Origin: an uncultured Aquimarina sp.
GTDB lineage: Bacteria > Bacteroidota > Bacteroidia > Flavobacteriales > Flavobacteriaceae
Direction of reading: 5' to 3'
DNA length: 64,000 nucleotides
Assembly: GCA_947502885.1 (NCBI GenBank)
Contig: CANNBP010000016.1
Span: 94,007 to 158,006, forward strand
Shown: positions 35,794-46,781 of the stretch, one piece after another
Layout of the letters: every line of letters begins with the position of its first letter
Numbering within the stretch: the first letter of the stretch is position 1
Position numbers and translations under genes: made by a program
The notes under the pieces: generated by a model
Told to the model about the DNA's origin: nothing
What the model saw: the letters and a program-made list of their open reading frames with translations, nothing else
The model's database searches: none

Positions 35794-37343
35794 TAGGTTG
35801 GAATAGATATATATATAGGGTATTATTGGTGATTTCTTTTATAGGAATACTAGTGGCAGTACTTTTTGGGATCAGTCAGACATTATCTTATCTAAATACT
35901 GGGGCAGATCGAACATCTATGCTGCATCTAGCTTTAAAAAAAGAGCAGGTATATCTACCTAAATTGGTGTGGAAAGATACGATTAACCCAGGTAGACCCA
36001 TAGAAAGACAAACCATACTCGACATAGAACAAGACTATCTTAATGCATGGTATATTCGTAATGCGGCGTATCAAACTAATAATATAAAAGGAGTAGAAGA
36101 CTATTATACGAAGAGTGCACGTAAACATATCTACAATTTAGTTGCTCATAACAAATCACAAAATGTAGCAATAAAAGGCACTACTACCGCTCATAATATC
36201 GCTCTTGATTTTTATAGTGCCGATGGACAGTTAGCTGTAATAAGTGACACAAACGTAAAAGAGTACCAGAGTGTGTATCAAAAAGATCAGATGGTTTTTG
36301 AAGAAAAATTAAGGTCTGACTATCAGGTGATGCTCATGTTAGAAGATGGGTTTTGGCGGATACGACATATGGTTAAAGAAACTAATCACTTACAAGATTC
36401 AATATCTCTAAAAAAAGGAAGCGGAATAGCGCAAATCATAGATAACAAAATCTATGTAGAAAATAAACCTTTTCTCATCAAAGGAATTAATTATTACCCA
36501 CAGAAAACACCTTGGGATATGTTTGGGAACCATTTTGACTGTAACATCATTGCCGAGGATTTTGATATAATTACCAAAGCTGGGTTAAATACGATACGAA
36601 TTTTTGTACCATATAAGGTTTTCGGAAAAGCAAATGTATATCCCGAAATGCTAGATAAATTAAAACAAGTGCTAGATACGGCCGATATCAAAGACCTTAA
36701 GGTAATCGTGACGTTGTTTGATTTTTATGGAGATTATTCTGCTCTAGGCTGGACATTAACACATCGGCATGCAGAACAAATAGTAAGTAGTTTTACCAAC
36801 CATAAAGCTATTTTGGCTTGGGATATTAAAAATGAACCTAATTTAGATTTTAAGACCCGTAAAAAAGAAACCGTTGTAGCCTGGTTAAATGAGATGATAG
36901 ATCAAATTAAACAGTTTGATCCTAATCATTTGGTAACTATTGGGTGGTCTGATATGGATTCGGCAAGTATATTAAAAGATGAGGTAGACTTAGTATCGTT
37001 TCATTATTATTTGGATATAAATGATTTTGAAAAAAAATATGAAACACTACGATCAAAAATCAAAAAACCTTTAGTATTACAAGAATATGGATTGTCTTCG
37101 AGTAGGGGATTGTGGAATCCTTTTGGGCCATCAAAAAAGAAACAGGCTAGTTATTATAAAGAATTTTCTGAAATTATTAAACGAGAACAAATACATCATA
37201 TCCCTTGGACTTTATATGATTTTGAAGAAATTCCAACTGGTGTAGTTGGTAAATTACCATGGAGAAAACACAAACAGAAGTATTTTGGTTTTATAGATCG
37301 TAATGGTAAACAAAAACCAGCTTTCGAGTTTTTAGGTAAATAA
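35790..37343 (+). CDS. Membrane-anchored GH5-like (clan GH-A) glycoside hydrolase with NTF2-like N-terminal domain
   Basis: The product is 517 aa. TM helix at residues 10-32, NTF2-like region (about 85-210), then a TIM barrel from about 220 (IKGINYYPQKTPWDMF...NTIRIFVPY). The acid/base Glu is in WDIKNEPN and the nucleophile Glu in VLQEYG, both at strand ends expected for clan GH-A. It overlaps the preceding gene by ATGA. Anchored facing the periplasm, it may trim or edit the glycan made by the 31475 protein, like the glycosidases in other exopolysaccharide operons. Confidence 0.85.
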   Translation: MIGWNRYIYRVLLVISFIGILVAVLFGISQTLSYLNTGADRTSMLHLALKKEQVYLPKLVWKDTINPGRPIERQTILDIEQDYLNAWYIRNAAYQTNNIKGVEDYYTKSARKHIYNLVAHNKSQNVAIKGTTTAHNIALDFYSADGQLAVISDTNVKEYQSVYQKDQMVFEEKLRSDYQVMLMLEDGFWRIRHMVKETNHLQDSISLKKGSGIAQIIDNKIYVENKPFLIKGINYYPQKTPWDMFGNHFDCNIIAEDFDIITKAGLNTIRIFVPYKVFGKANVYPEMLDKLKQVLDTADIKDLKVIVTLFDFYGDYSALGWTLTHRHAEQIVSSFTNHKAILAWDIKNEPNLDFKTRKKETVVAWLNEMIDQIKQFDPNHLVTIGWSDMDSASILKDEVDLVSFHYYLDINDFEKKYETLRSKIKKPLVLQEYGLSSSRGLWNPFGPSKKKQASYYKEFSEIIKREQIHHIPWTLYDFEEIPTGVVGKLPWRKHKQKYFGFIDRNGKQKPAFEFLGK

Positions 37344-37840
37344 AGAATTGATTTTTTATCCAAACTTATGATCTCCTTAAGTATCGATTCTCGATACATT
37401 TTGATTTCAAAACACTACCAAAAATATATTGAAAACAAGTGGTTTTGTTAAATAACAGTAATTCCGGATTTGACCTGGAATCTACTTAGTACTGTAATAC
37501 AAACGTTTTTTTAAAATGACTCTATTAAAAATATCTGCATAGAGATTATTTTGCTGGTTTTTAGACTTATACCTGATTGTAATCCAAATAATTTTAAGGA
37601 ATTGTATAAAAAATAAAAAAAATGTACAAAAATAAATCAGCGTCCCGAAAAATGAAACGCCTTTGTTGTAATCTTGCCAAGTAAAGAATAATAAAAAAAT
37701 TAAAAGTTAACATTATGAGTCGTTTACCTAGGATTTATATCTATTCAACAAAAAGAGAATATTCTCTTCGAGATGATTGAATTCAAGTCGTAGGTTTACT
37801 GCCTCAAAATACAATTGGAAAACAATCAAATGTATCATTT
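37344..37840. other. Intergenic region before the Rhs locus
   Basis: About 500 bp of AT-rich sequence with no supported gene. It must hold the promoter of the Rhs locus: TAATCTTG near 37669, one mismatch from TAnnTTTG, is a weak candidate. Confidence 0.4.
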
Positions 37841-40800
37841 ATGAAAAAACAAAGACAGTTTAGGGTATTAGCTATTTTGCTAGTATTATGGAGTGGGTAT
37901 CTAACTGCTCAGGACACAGAGCCCTTATTTTCTATGGATTTACCCTCGGTAGTAGCAACTTCGCCAGAGTCGGCAAGTTTGGGCCGTTATGGTGGACTCT
38001 CTAATGCATCTGCTACTGGGCAGATGAGTCATAACATTCCTTTATATAATATTCCCTTAAAAAGTGGAGGATGGAGTGTTTCTTTAGGATATCATTTTAG
38101 TGGTTTGAGGTTAGAAGGTAAACCTTCGTTAAGTGGATTAGGTTGGACCCTTATGGCAGGGGGCGTGGTTAATCGTGAGGTTAGAGGTCTTGCCGATGAT
38201 TCGCAGTATGGGTATTATGGTAGAGAAAGTAAGCGAGCATTGGTACAAGAGTATTGCACCTCTACCTCCAATGATAATACATTTTCTTTAACACAGATGC
38301 GTAAATTTATGGCCAAAGAGTGGGATGCCGAACCTGATAAGTATAATGTATCGGTAGCGGGGGTTAATTTTTCGTTTAAGTTAGATGAAAATGGAGATGC
38401 TGTATATTTATCCAAGCATGCGCATAAGGTTTATACGACTAAGAATAGCGCTACGTTCAAAATAGATAAATTTCGCGTTGAGGCCAGTAATGGGGTAGTT
38501 TACACTTTTGAGGAGAAAGAACAAAGTATACCTAGAGACTCTGGAAGAGAAGAATATTATGATCAATCGTTGTATACTGATACCAGTTGGATGCTCTCTA
38601 AGGCACGCTACCCTAATGGTGAAGAGGTTACTTTTAATTATGCCTTGGATTATATGCACAGTTATGATTTTGTCGCAATAGGTAACATAGGCTCAAGTAC
38701 ATTAGGATGTAATGATGATTGTTCATCTCCTAATTATACCGTTACTGGTGAGTATAGAGATCAAACAACCATTTCTACAGTAAATAGACGAGTACTAACT
38801 AGTATGGTATTTCCTATGGGGAGTATTCACTTTGGGGTAAGTAGAAGTGCCATAAGCACTCCAGATAATAGAGTATTATACAATACAATGACCGTAAAAG
38901 ATCGTCAAGGTAATGTAATTGATTATTATGATTTTGAATACGAGGGTAACCGTGACCTTTTGACAAGTATTAAACGAAAAGGAAAGCACTTTTATGATTT
39001 TGAGTATCAAAGTAAAGTAAGTATGCCTACTTTTATAAATTCTGTAAACGATAAAGCTACCAGTCAGGATTACTGGGGGTATTATAATGGAGCGCAGAAT
39101 CAATATGCTTTAACAATTCCTAAAAGTTCTTATAAAGCAAATCGTAAACCTAGCTTAAGCAATAGCTGGATCGGAGCGTTAAAAAAGATCATTTACCCAA
39201 CAAGAGGGTATACAGAGATTAGTTATGAATCTAATGAGGTACGGGTCGATAATACTGGTGCAGATTATTATGCTTCTGTTGATATTTTAGACAGAGTATA
39301 TGGGGTAGAGATATCGGGTCAAGGATCAGGAGATGCCATAAAAGAAGTTTCTATTCCTTATACTATTACCAGACCTACAGTAGGGACATTATCACACTAT
39401 ATATCAGGTACACGATATCGACATCATGTAACTTTAGAGATGAAAAGAGTAGATGATACACCATGTCCTTATGATCAGTATAATGTAGAACCTGCTCCGT
39501 TTTATATGTATTACCAAAACCCTGCAGAAATTATAGAAGAAGGTATTCAGTTAGGGAACGGGCTAGGTACCGAAATACCGATTATGTGCCCCGAATTTTA
39601 TGAAGAGTATGGACCAGACGATGTAGCTTATGGAGATGATAGTCAAAACAATGTATCTTATGGGGTAGACAGAATTGTATTATTACCAGGTAGGTATGTA
39701 TTACGTGCGTATACCAATACGAATAGTTTAATTGGTTTTACAGCTAAGATTGATTTACGGTTAGAAAAAGGATGGTTTAACCCTGAACGAGAAGAATTAC
39801 CCAGATATGTTGGTAAAAAAGTAGGAGGAGTACGAGTGGCAGCTATGAAGGATTGCGCAACTAGTGATGGAGATTGCGTCGAGCGACAATTTAGCTATAT
39901 AAATGAAGATAAATTTTCTAGTGGTGTACTTAATATCCACCCGGTAGATGATAAGAGTTATACAAGACAAATTACTACGGCGCAAGGTGCTCGATATACC
40001 AATGGTTTTCATACCTATTCTACAGAGTTCTACTCGGTGATCAATCCGGCAATAGGTACTCCAGTATATTATACAGCAATAAAAGAAACACGAATTGACA
40101 GCAATCAAAATCATGGGTATACAGTACGTGAGTACGAGACTCCTAAGATATATACGATACCCGAATACCCAGAAATACATAAGGGAGGAGATGTAGTAAA
40201 AAATAGACTGACATCAGAAAAAATATATCGCTATGTCCCAAGTAGTGACTCGTATGCATTAAGCAGTGCTAGTCAAAATGAATATCGTGGATTTAGAAAC
40301 CTTTTAGATCCAAGAACAAAACAGGATATCAATCCAAAACATCCTTGGGGGGTTACATTTGATCGTAAATTATTTGCTCCGGTAGATTTTGGGTTATATA
40401 GTTATAATTTTAACCCAAAAACTATTGAAGAAGAAGAAGCAGTAAAGTCTCTATATGCCGTTTCCAAATATAAAGAAGTAAATACGTATCATCGTATACT
40501 AAATACGACAAGAAAAGAAACCTTAGAAGGGAAAGAACAACATACACAGCAAGTTTTTGAATATAATCCCATTAACTATGAAGTAGCTAAAACCACGAGT
40601 CAAAGTGGAACTGGTAAGGTAACAGAATCTATAGTTACCTACCCATCTGATATCATCAATCCAAGTGCTGCAGAACAACTTCTACTGGATCGTAATTTGT
40701 TGACTACACCTATACAAAGTGAACATTATCTAGTAAAGGGTAGTGACAAAGAACTTTTGTCAACTCAGCATATGGTATATAAGAATTGGGAAGGTGAAGC

Positions 40801-42487
40801 TAGTGCATTTCCAAAACCAGAGTTGATGCAAACTGCCCAAGGTATCATTACCGCAGATAATCCATTAGAAGATCGAATTGTTTATCATAAATATGATTAT
40901 AAGGGCAATCCACTAGAAGTATCTAGAAAAGATGGTACACATGTGGTATATATCTGGGGCTATAACGAGTATTATCCTATTGCTAAGATCGAGAATGCTA
41001 CTTATAGCGAGGTAGAAAGTTATGTAGCTGATCTAAAAACCAAATCTAATGCTGATATTGATAGAACAAAAGGATATACGAACACCGAAGGAGATTTACG
41101 CCAGGCATTGGACAATCTTAGGACAGTTGTACCCAATGCCATAGTGGCTACCTATACTTATGATCCTTTGATTGGTATTACGAGTATGACTGACCCGAAT
41201 GGGTATACCACCTATTATGAGTATGATGATCAGAATCGTTTAGATCATATTACCGATGCCAATAGTAAAATTCTAAAAAAGTATGATTACAATTATAAGG
41301 GGCAGTTATCTACAAATTATGCTGCCGTTTCTGCTAATTTGGTAGCTCCTACTTTGGTATTAACCAATTCAACGGCAAATGCCAATATTAATATTTCTGG
41401 TGGCTCTGGAAACTTCCATTATGCATGGACATTGAACGGACAAGCTATTGCAGCTATAACCAAAAATATAACACATGATTTTATATCGGTTGGCGAATAT
41501 GCACTAGCTTGTATCGTAACCGATTTAGTTACTGGACAAGAAATCTCACTTGGTCAAAACATTAGGGTATTTGCTCCTCTTACAACGCCTACACTTAGTG
41601 TCAGTGCAACGCATACCACACCAGATATCGGGACACAATTAACCGCTCAGATTAGTGGTGGGTCGGGAGATTTAGAATACAAATGGTATGTTGATGGAGT
41701 TATCAATGTAAATTATACGACTTCTCAGATCAGTCAGAAATTTAGGTTACCGGGTACCTATACAGTCAAAGTCGAAGTACATGACAAGCAAATTCCCAAT
41801 TATTTTAAAGAAGCTAGTGTAACGATATATAATCATGCTCCTTTGGCTACACCAAGGTTTATGGTAAACCCGAGTTCATCACCTAATGGTACAGAAAGGC
41901 ATTATATGGTAGGTAGCACAGTAACTCTTACAGGGACCAATTTAACGGGAGGTTCTGGGTCTAAACGATATGAGTGGTATATCGATAATATCAAACAACC
42001 TAATACTGATATAACAATAACCAAAAAGAACACCGTAAAAGGATATCATTCATTTATGTTTAAAGTGATAGACATTAATATCCCTAATCATGTTAAAACA
42101 GGGTACATCACGCTATATTTTCATAATCCAATTAGTAGTATAGGAAGTATACAAGCCAACAATGGATATACGATCACCGATGGGCAATCGATACCCATTA
42201 CTATTACTAGTGCTAATGGTGGTTCTGGCGACTATAAATACCAATGGTTTGTTGATAATACAACGCACTGGGACCAATCCTCTACATCGAGAACTTTTTC
42301 ATTTGGCCCTAGTAGATCTTCCTATTATACAATCTACTGTAGAGTCATCGATGCCAAATCTGGGTATACATCTGGATTTACAAGCAAACGTATACGCGTT
42401 ACAGTCAACCAACCTGATGGTGGCGGTGGTGGCACCCGAGATGGCGATGGCCGTGATAGAGATGATAGATCCAGAGACCAACAGTAA
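37841..42487 (+). CDS. SpvB/YD-repeat type surface protein with four PKD-like repeats (first Rhs component)
   Basis: The product is 1548 aa with a signal peptide (ending LTAQ, residue ~24). Its start, LGRYGGLSNASATGQMSHNI...LKSGGWSVSLGYHFSG, is the SpvB/TcB-like opening found in Bacteroidetes Rhs systems. A large beta-rich region contains YD-repeat elements (YDPLIGITSMTDPNGYTTYYEYDDQ type, about 1105-1150). Four PKD/Ig-like repeats follow, each with GGSG-x3-Y-x-W, near residues 1187, 1273, 1370 and 1460. The tail is Gly-, Asp- and Arg-rich (GGGGGTRDGDGRDRDD). It has no toxin tip. It is probably partner or shell to the Rhs protein 21 nt downstream. Confidence 0.85.
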   Translation: MKKQRQFRVLAILLVLWSGYLTAQDTEPLFSMDLPSVVATSPESASLGRYGGLSNASATGQMSHNIPLYNIPLKSGGWSVSLGYHFSGLRLEGKPSLSGLGWTLMAGGVVNREVRGLADDSQYGYYGRESKRALVQEYCTSTSNDNTFSLTQMRKFMAKEWDAEPDKYNVSVAGVNFSFKLDENGDAVYLSKHAHKVYTTKNSATFKIDKFRVEASNGVVYTFEEKEQSIPRDSGREEYYDQSLYTDTSWMLSKARYPNGEEVTFNYALDYMHSYDFVAIGNIGSSTLGCNDDCSSPNYTVTGEYRDQTTISTVNRRVLTSMVFPMGSIHFGVSRSAISTPDNRVLYNTMTVKDRQGNVIDYYDFEYEGNRDLLTSIKRKGKHFYDFEYQSKVSMPTFINSVNDKATSQDYWGYYNGAQNQYALTIPKSSYKANRKPSLSNSWIGALKKIIYPTRGYTEISYESNEVRVDNTGADYYASVDILDRVYGVEISGQGSGDAIKEVSIPYTITRPTVGTLSHYISGTRYRHHVTLEMKRVDDTPCPYDQYNVEPAPFYMYYQNPAEIIEEGIQLGNGLGTEIPIMCPEFYEEYGPDDVAYGDDSQNNVSYGVDRIVLLPGRYVLRAYTNTNSLIGFTAKIDLRLEKGWFNPEREELPRYVGKKVGGVRVAAMKDCATSDGDCVERQFSYINEDKFSSGVLNIHPVDDKSYTRQITTAQGARYTNGFHTYSTEFYSVINPAIGTPVYYTAIKETRIDSNQNHGYTVREYETPKIYTIPEYPEIHKGGDVVKNRLTSEKIYRYVPSSDSYALSSASQNEYRGFRNLLDPRTKQDINPKHPWGVTFDRKLFAPVDFGLYSYNFNPKTIEEEEAVKSLYAVSKYKEVNTYHRILNTTRKETLEGKEQHTQQVFEYNPINYEVAKTTSQSGTGKVTESIVTYPSDIINPSAAEQLLLDRNLLTTPIQSEHYLVKGSDKELLSTQHMVYKNWEGEASAFPKPELMQTAQGIITADNPLEDRIVYHKYDYKGNPLEVSRKDGTHVVYIWGYNEYYPIAKIENATYSEVESYVADLKTKSNADIDRTKGYTNTEGDLRQALDNLRTVVPNAIVATYTYDPLIGITSMTDPNGYTTYYEYDDQNRLDHITDANSKILKKYDYNYKGQLSTNYAAVSANLVAPTLVLTNSTANANINISGGSGNFHYAWTLNGQAIAAITKNITHDFISVGEYALACIVTDLVTGQEISLGQNIRVFAPLTTPTLSVSATHTTPDIGTQLTAQISGGSGDLEYKWYVDGVINVNYTTSQISQKFRLPGTYTVKVEVHDKQIPNYFKEASVTIYNHAPLATPRFMVNPSSSPNGTERHYMVGSTVTLTGTNLTGGSGSKRYEWYIDNIKQPNTDITITKKNTVKGYHSFMFKVIDINIPNHVKTGYITLYFHNPISSIGSIQANNGYTITDGQSIPITITSANGGSGDYKYQWFVDNTTHWDQSSTSRTFSFGPSRSSYYTIYCRVIDAKSGYTSGFTSKRIRVTVNQPDGGGGGTRDGDGRDRDDRSRDQQ

Positions 42488-42508
42488 TTAACCAACAAAA
42501 AAGGAAAC

Positions 42509-45500
42509 ATGAAATATTTACAATATAGCGTATTGATTCTGGCGTTTTTAATCACCCAAGTTGGTTTGAGTCAAACCATCTTATCAGATCAAAATTATGT
42601 ACATACCACCACCCCACAGCAACCGGTAACGATAGAACAACTGGATCAAGTAGGTGGTGCCAACGAACCTGCAGAGAAGCGACATATCCAAGAGGTCACG
42701 TATTTTGACGGATTAGGTAGACCCATGCAAAGTGTAGGGATCAAACAATCCCCAAATAGCAAAGATATCATCACTCATATCGAGTATGATGCTTTGGGTA
42801 GACAAGCCAGACAACATTTACCTTTTGAGCGGGATGTATTTACTGGGGTCTATCGTCCGGTAGATGTCAATGGGCAGATCAATACCTATTACTTAAACAA
42901 ATATCCAGAGGATTTTTCTGGGGTTACCGATCTGAACCAAGTAAATGCGTACTCAGAGAATGTGTATGAAGCCTCACCGCTTAACCGAGTAACACAACAA
43001 GCCGCACCAGGTAGTGCCTGGAAAGCAGGTAATGGTCATGAGATCAAATTTGAATATGATCTTAATAATGCCAACGAGGTACATCTTTTTGAGGTTGTTT
43101 TTGCAAGTGGAGATACAGAACAACCTAGTATTACTGGGGGGATTGCCTTTTATGGAAAAGGACAGTTATACAAAACCATTACCTATGATGAGAATCATAC
43201 CACAGGTAAGGATCATTCTACCGAAGAGTTTAAAAACAGCGAAGGACAAGTAGTTCTTAAAAGAACCTATGATCAAAACATAGCCCATGATACCTATTAT
43301 GTATATGACAAGTATGGCAATTTAACCTATGTACTGCCACCCAAAGTAGATTTGAGTAATGGATTAAGTCAGGTTGAACTGGATGAGCTGGGATACCAAT
43401 ATAAGTATGATTATAGAAACCGTTTGATCGAAAAAAAGATCCCCGGCAAAGAATGGGAATACATTGTATACAATACATTAGATCAACCTATACTAACCCA
43501 AGATGCATTACTAAAACAAGACAACCAATGGTTGTTTACAAAATATGATGCTTTGGGTAGAGTTGTGTATACAGGTAAAATCACGATACCCAACAAAACC
43601 CGTAAACAAATACAAACCGAGGCTACTGCATTTACAGGAAATAAAGTAGTAAGTCGTGCAAACCCTTCTACTATCGGTGGTGTAACTATGTATTACGATA
43701 ATGGTGGATATCCCAATACACAAAACGCAGAAGTACTCACTATTAATTACTATGATGACTATGCCTTTTTAGGAGCTACACCAAATGCCAAATTAGCCAA
43801 CCCTACTACTGTTTATGGAGAAGCGATTACTAGCAAAACAAAAACCTTGACTACAGGTAGTAAAATAAAAGTACTAGATACCGATACATGGATTACTGCT
43901 GTTACTTATTATGATCAAAAATCAAGGCCCATATATGCAGCTAGTAAAAATGACTATCTCAACACTATCGATGTAGTAACTACCCAACTAGATTTTAATG
44001 GTAAGATAAAAGAAACTACAACTAGACATACCAAAGATAGCCATGCAGAAATCACTACAGTAGATAAGTTTAGTTATGACCATACCGGTAGATTACTCAC
44101 CCAAACCCAAGTTATCAATAATGGTGATGAAGAATTACTAACCAGTAATAACTATGATGCATTAGGGCAATTAGCACACAAAAAAGTAGGTGGTAACGCT
44201 ACTGGTAATGGGCTACAAACTGTAGATTATGAGTATAACATTAGAGGTTGGTTAACCCAAATCAATAATGGTACTACTGACAATGGAGATTTATTTGGTT
44301 TTAAGATCAATTACAATATTCCAGAACATGGAGCTACAGCTTTATTTAATGGTAACATAAGTGAGACTAAATGGCAAACCGCTAATGACCATATCAATAG
44401 ACATTATATCTATGGTTATGATGCTTTGAACCGAATTACAACCGGAATTAGTAACAGTGGTCGATATAATTTAAGCGGGGTCACTTATGATAAAAATGGT
44501 AACATTTTAAGTCTAGACAGAACAGGTGCTATTGTAGCGCATATCGATCCAACACAAAATTCTCATTTTGGATTGATGGATCAACTAGTCTATAACTATG
44601 ATGAGGGAAATAAACTACAAAACGTAACCGAATTACCAGATGGCAATGACACTCATGGTTTTAAAGATGGTAACAAAACAGGAGCTGATTATGTCTATGA
44701 TGATAACGGAAACCTTATAGAAGACAAGAATAAAGGGATTACAAGCATTACCTATAACCATTTAAATTTACCCACTACAGTTGCCATAGCTAATACCCAA
44801 AAGACAGGAAATATTAATTATATTTACGATGCCACTGGAACGAAACTTAAAAAAATCGTAACAGAAGGAAGTTCTTTTACAACAGAATATGCAGGTAACT
44901 ATATTTATAAGAATGGAGAATTACAGTTTTTTAGTACTCCTGAAGGATATGTTGAGAAAGATGATACCGGATATAGTTATATATATCAATATAAAGATCA
45001 CTTAGGAAACGTTAGACTGTCCTATACAGATGCCGACAATAGTGGAACTGTAGAGCAATCTGAAATCATCGAGGAGAAAAACTATTATCCCTTTGGGTTA
45101 ACACATAAAGGCTATAATAATGTGATAAACGGGACTGAAAATAATTATCAAACATTCCAAGGGCAGGAAGACGAAAAAGAATTAGGAAAGAATACATATG
45201 CTTATCAATGGAGAGACTATGACCCTGCTATTGCAAGATTTAATAAGATAGATAGGTTTGCTATTCAGTATGAAAGCCACACACCTTACGGTTTTACTAA
45301 AAATAACCCGATTAGGTATAGAGAAATAGCTGGCGATAGTATATGGACTACTAGTACTACAAATAAAAGAGGTCAAACAGTTATTACTACTCACGTTACA
45401 GGTAAGGTTTTAAACACTTCAGATAGAAATATTGATGTTAAGAAATATGCGAAACAATTATCTTCTAAGCTATCTACAGCACTGTATGGTTCTGATAAAG

Positions 45501-46021
45501 ATACTAATACACTTTACAGGGCAGATATACAAATTGAAGGAGTAGATGATATATCTGAAGTAGACAGTTCTGACCACTTACAAGTTATAGTAGATGATGT
45601 CGAAGGTAAATCTGCCAAAGGAGGTGAAGCTGGTGGTATTGCACCTTATGACGGAAAAGTTTCTTATGTCGAAGCAGGTGGTTTGTTCAATCCAGTAAGC
45701 GGAGAGTTTATGACTGATACAGGAGTTCATGAATTAGGTCATAATTTTGGTTTAGAACATTCTTGGGTAGATTTTCTACCAGATACAAATACAGGACATA
45801 ATTATATGGATTATTCTAGTGAAAGGTGGGGTGGATTTTCTATAAAACAATTACAAATAATAACAAGGAATATCGAGAGTTTAAATCAAGGAAGTCCTAC
45901 TCAAAGGGCACCGAGTTCAAGTAATAATTGGATATACCATAATTCTACAAATTCACAGCCGTATGATTTCAATGTCAAAAAAGGTGACGTTGTTCCAACA
46001 ATTATAAATAATAATAACTAA
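42509..46021 (+). CDS. DUF6443/Rhs polymorphic toxin with C-terminal metzincin-like protease tip
   Basis: The product is 1170 aa. Signal peptide (ending VGLSQ), DUF6443-type N-terminus (RHIQEVTYFDGLGRPMQSVG), many YD repeats, then the Rhs core: YKDHLGNVRLSYTDAD, NYYPFGLTHKGYN (~860), ARFNKIDRFAIQ and YGFTKNNPIRY (~910-935). The variable tip (~945-1170) contains HELGHNFGLEH (H1074, H1078, H1084; Glu1075) and a Met-turn NYMDYSS (M1100), the signature of metzincin-like zinc proteases. It is presumably an effector against competitors or hosts. The adjacent lipoprotein at 46023 is the likely immunity protein. The delivery route is unknown; a Sec signal is clear, and no T9SS domain can be present at this C-terminus. 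Confidence 0.93.
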   Translation: MKYLQYSVLILAFLITQVGLSQTILSDQNYVHTTTPQQPVTIEQLDQVGGANEPAEKRHIQEVTYFDGLGRPMQSVGIKQSPNSKDIITHIEYDALGRQARQHLPFERDVFTGVYRPVDVNGQINTYYLNKYPEDFSGVTDLNQVNAYSENVYEASPLNRVTQQAAPGSAWKAGNGHEIKFEYDLNNANEVHLFEVVFASGDTEQPSITGGIAFYGKGQLYKTITYDENHTTGKDHSTEEFKNSEGQVVLKRTYDQNIAHDTYYVYDKYGNLTYVLPPKVDLSNGLSQVELDELGYQYKYDYRNRLIEKKIPGKEWEYIVYNTLDQPILTQDALLKQDNQWLFTKYDALGRVVYTGKITIPNKTRKQIQTEATAFTGNKVVSRANPSTIGGVTMYYDNGGYPNTQNAEVLTINYYDDYAFLGATPNAKLANPTTVYGEAITSKTKTLTTGSKIKVLDTDTWITAVTYYDQKSRPIYAASKNDYLNTIDVVTTQLDFNGKIKETTTRHTKDSHAEITTVDKFSYDHTGRLLTQTQVINNGDEELLTSNNYDALGQLAHKKVGGNATGNGLQTVDYEYNIRGWLTQINNGTTDNGDLFGFKINYNIPEHGATALFNGNISETKWQTANDHINRHYIYGYDALNRITTGISNSGRYNLSGVTYDKNGNILSLDRTGAIVAHIDPTQNSHFGLMDQLVYNYDEGNKLQNVTELPDGNDTHGFKDGNKTGADYVYDDNGNLIEDKNKGITSITYNHLNLPTTVAIANTQKTGNINYIYDATGTKLKKIVTEGSSFTTEYAGNYIYKNGELQFFSTPEGYVEKDDTGYSYIYQYKDHLGNVRLSYTDADNSGTVEQSEIIEEKNYYPFGLTHKGYNNVINGTENNYQTFQGQEDEKELGKNTYAYQWRDYDPAIARFNKIDRFAIQYESHTPYGFTKNNPIRYREIAGDSIWTTSTTNKRGQTVITTHVTGKVLNTSDRNIDVKKYAKQLSSKLSTALYGSDKDTNTLYRADIQIEGVDDISEVDSSDHLQVIVDDVEGKSAKGGEAGGIAPYDGKVSYVEAGGLFNPVSGEFMTDTGVHELGHNFGLEHSWVDFLPDTNTGHNYMDYSSERWGGFSIKQLQIITRNIESLNQGSPTQRAPSSSNNWIYHNSTNSQPYDFNVKKGDVVPTIINNNN

Positions 46022-46022
46022 T

Positions 46023-46391
46023 ATGATAAATAGATTGATTGTTTTGCTTTTGGCATTAACCCTTTTTAGTTGTAGTAAAGATGAATTTATCTTCCTTATT
46101 GAAAGACCTCATTATGAAGAACTAAATAACTCTACATTGATTTTGTATGTTAATGACAACAAGGTTTATCAAAGTAAACTTGAAACTACAAATATAGCTT
46201 CGATATATGATGAAACGTATTTTAATGCAGATGATAAAGAATATAATTTAAAAGTAAAGATTAACGATACTTTATTCGAATATTCTATCAGTTATCCCAA
46301 AGATAAATACATAATTATATCCCCCACGTTTAAAGAGGGAAAAGTGCTAAATGGTATTTTGAAGAGCGATAAAAAGTATAATTTACAATAG
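46023..46391 (+). CDS. Lipoprotein, candidate immunity protein for the metzincin-like tip
   Basis: The product is 122 aa; lipobox LALTLFSC with Cys17 followed by SKDEF. It starts one nucleotide after the Rhs stop. The family is not recognised; the mature part is beta-rich and acidic. Its position and export signal suggest it protects the periplasm or outer membrane from the toxin tip. Confidence 0.75.
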   Translation: MINRLIVLLLALTLFSCSKDEFIFLIERPHYEELNNSTLILYVNDNKVYQSKLETTNIASIYDETYFNADDKEYNLKVKINDTLFEYSISYPKDKYIIISPTFKEGKVLNGILKSDKKYNLQ

Positions 46392-46409
46392 AACTAATTA
46401 AATAGAAAG

Positions 46410-46434
46410 CCACCTTTAACGAGGTGGTTTTTTT
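46410..46434 (+). terminator. Rho-independent terminator after the first toxin/immunity pair
   Basis: CCACCT / AGGTGG stem with a T7 run. It closes the Rhs transcription unit before the displaced tips. Confidence 0.85.
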
Positions 46435-46781
46435 ATGCATAAAATTTAATAGTCAATAATGGAATATTTAACAATCAGAATTGATGGTCAACAATTCAAG
46501 AAAAGTTATCTGGTCTATGTAGTTGAGGTAATACAGCTGACCAATCATTTACCTATACAGGTGATAACGCAGATCAAGCTCCAGATAATGAATTTGTAAA
46601 TGCTGTATTAGAAGCAGCTTGTAGTAACTGCTCTAATGGTGGTGGAGAAAGTCTTCAGGCAATTGCAGAAAATAGTGATATTAAAGTTAATGTTTCTGAA
46701 ACAGATGGGAATTCAAAAGCTACTCCAGGAAATATATATTGGAATCCTAATTTAGGAACGGAAACAGATAATGGTACTGTT

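Noticed and set aside
39797..40180. A 127-codon minus-strand frame inside the first Rhs-type protein
   Set aside because: Its composition (Cys, Tyr and Ile rich) is that of an antisense shadow of a conserved gene.
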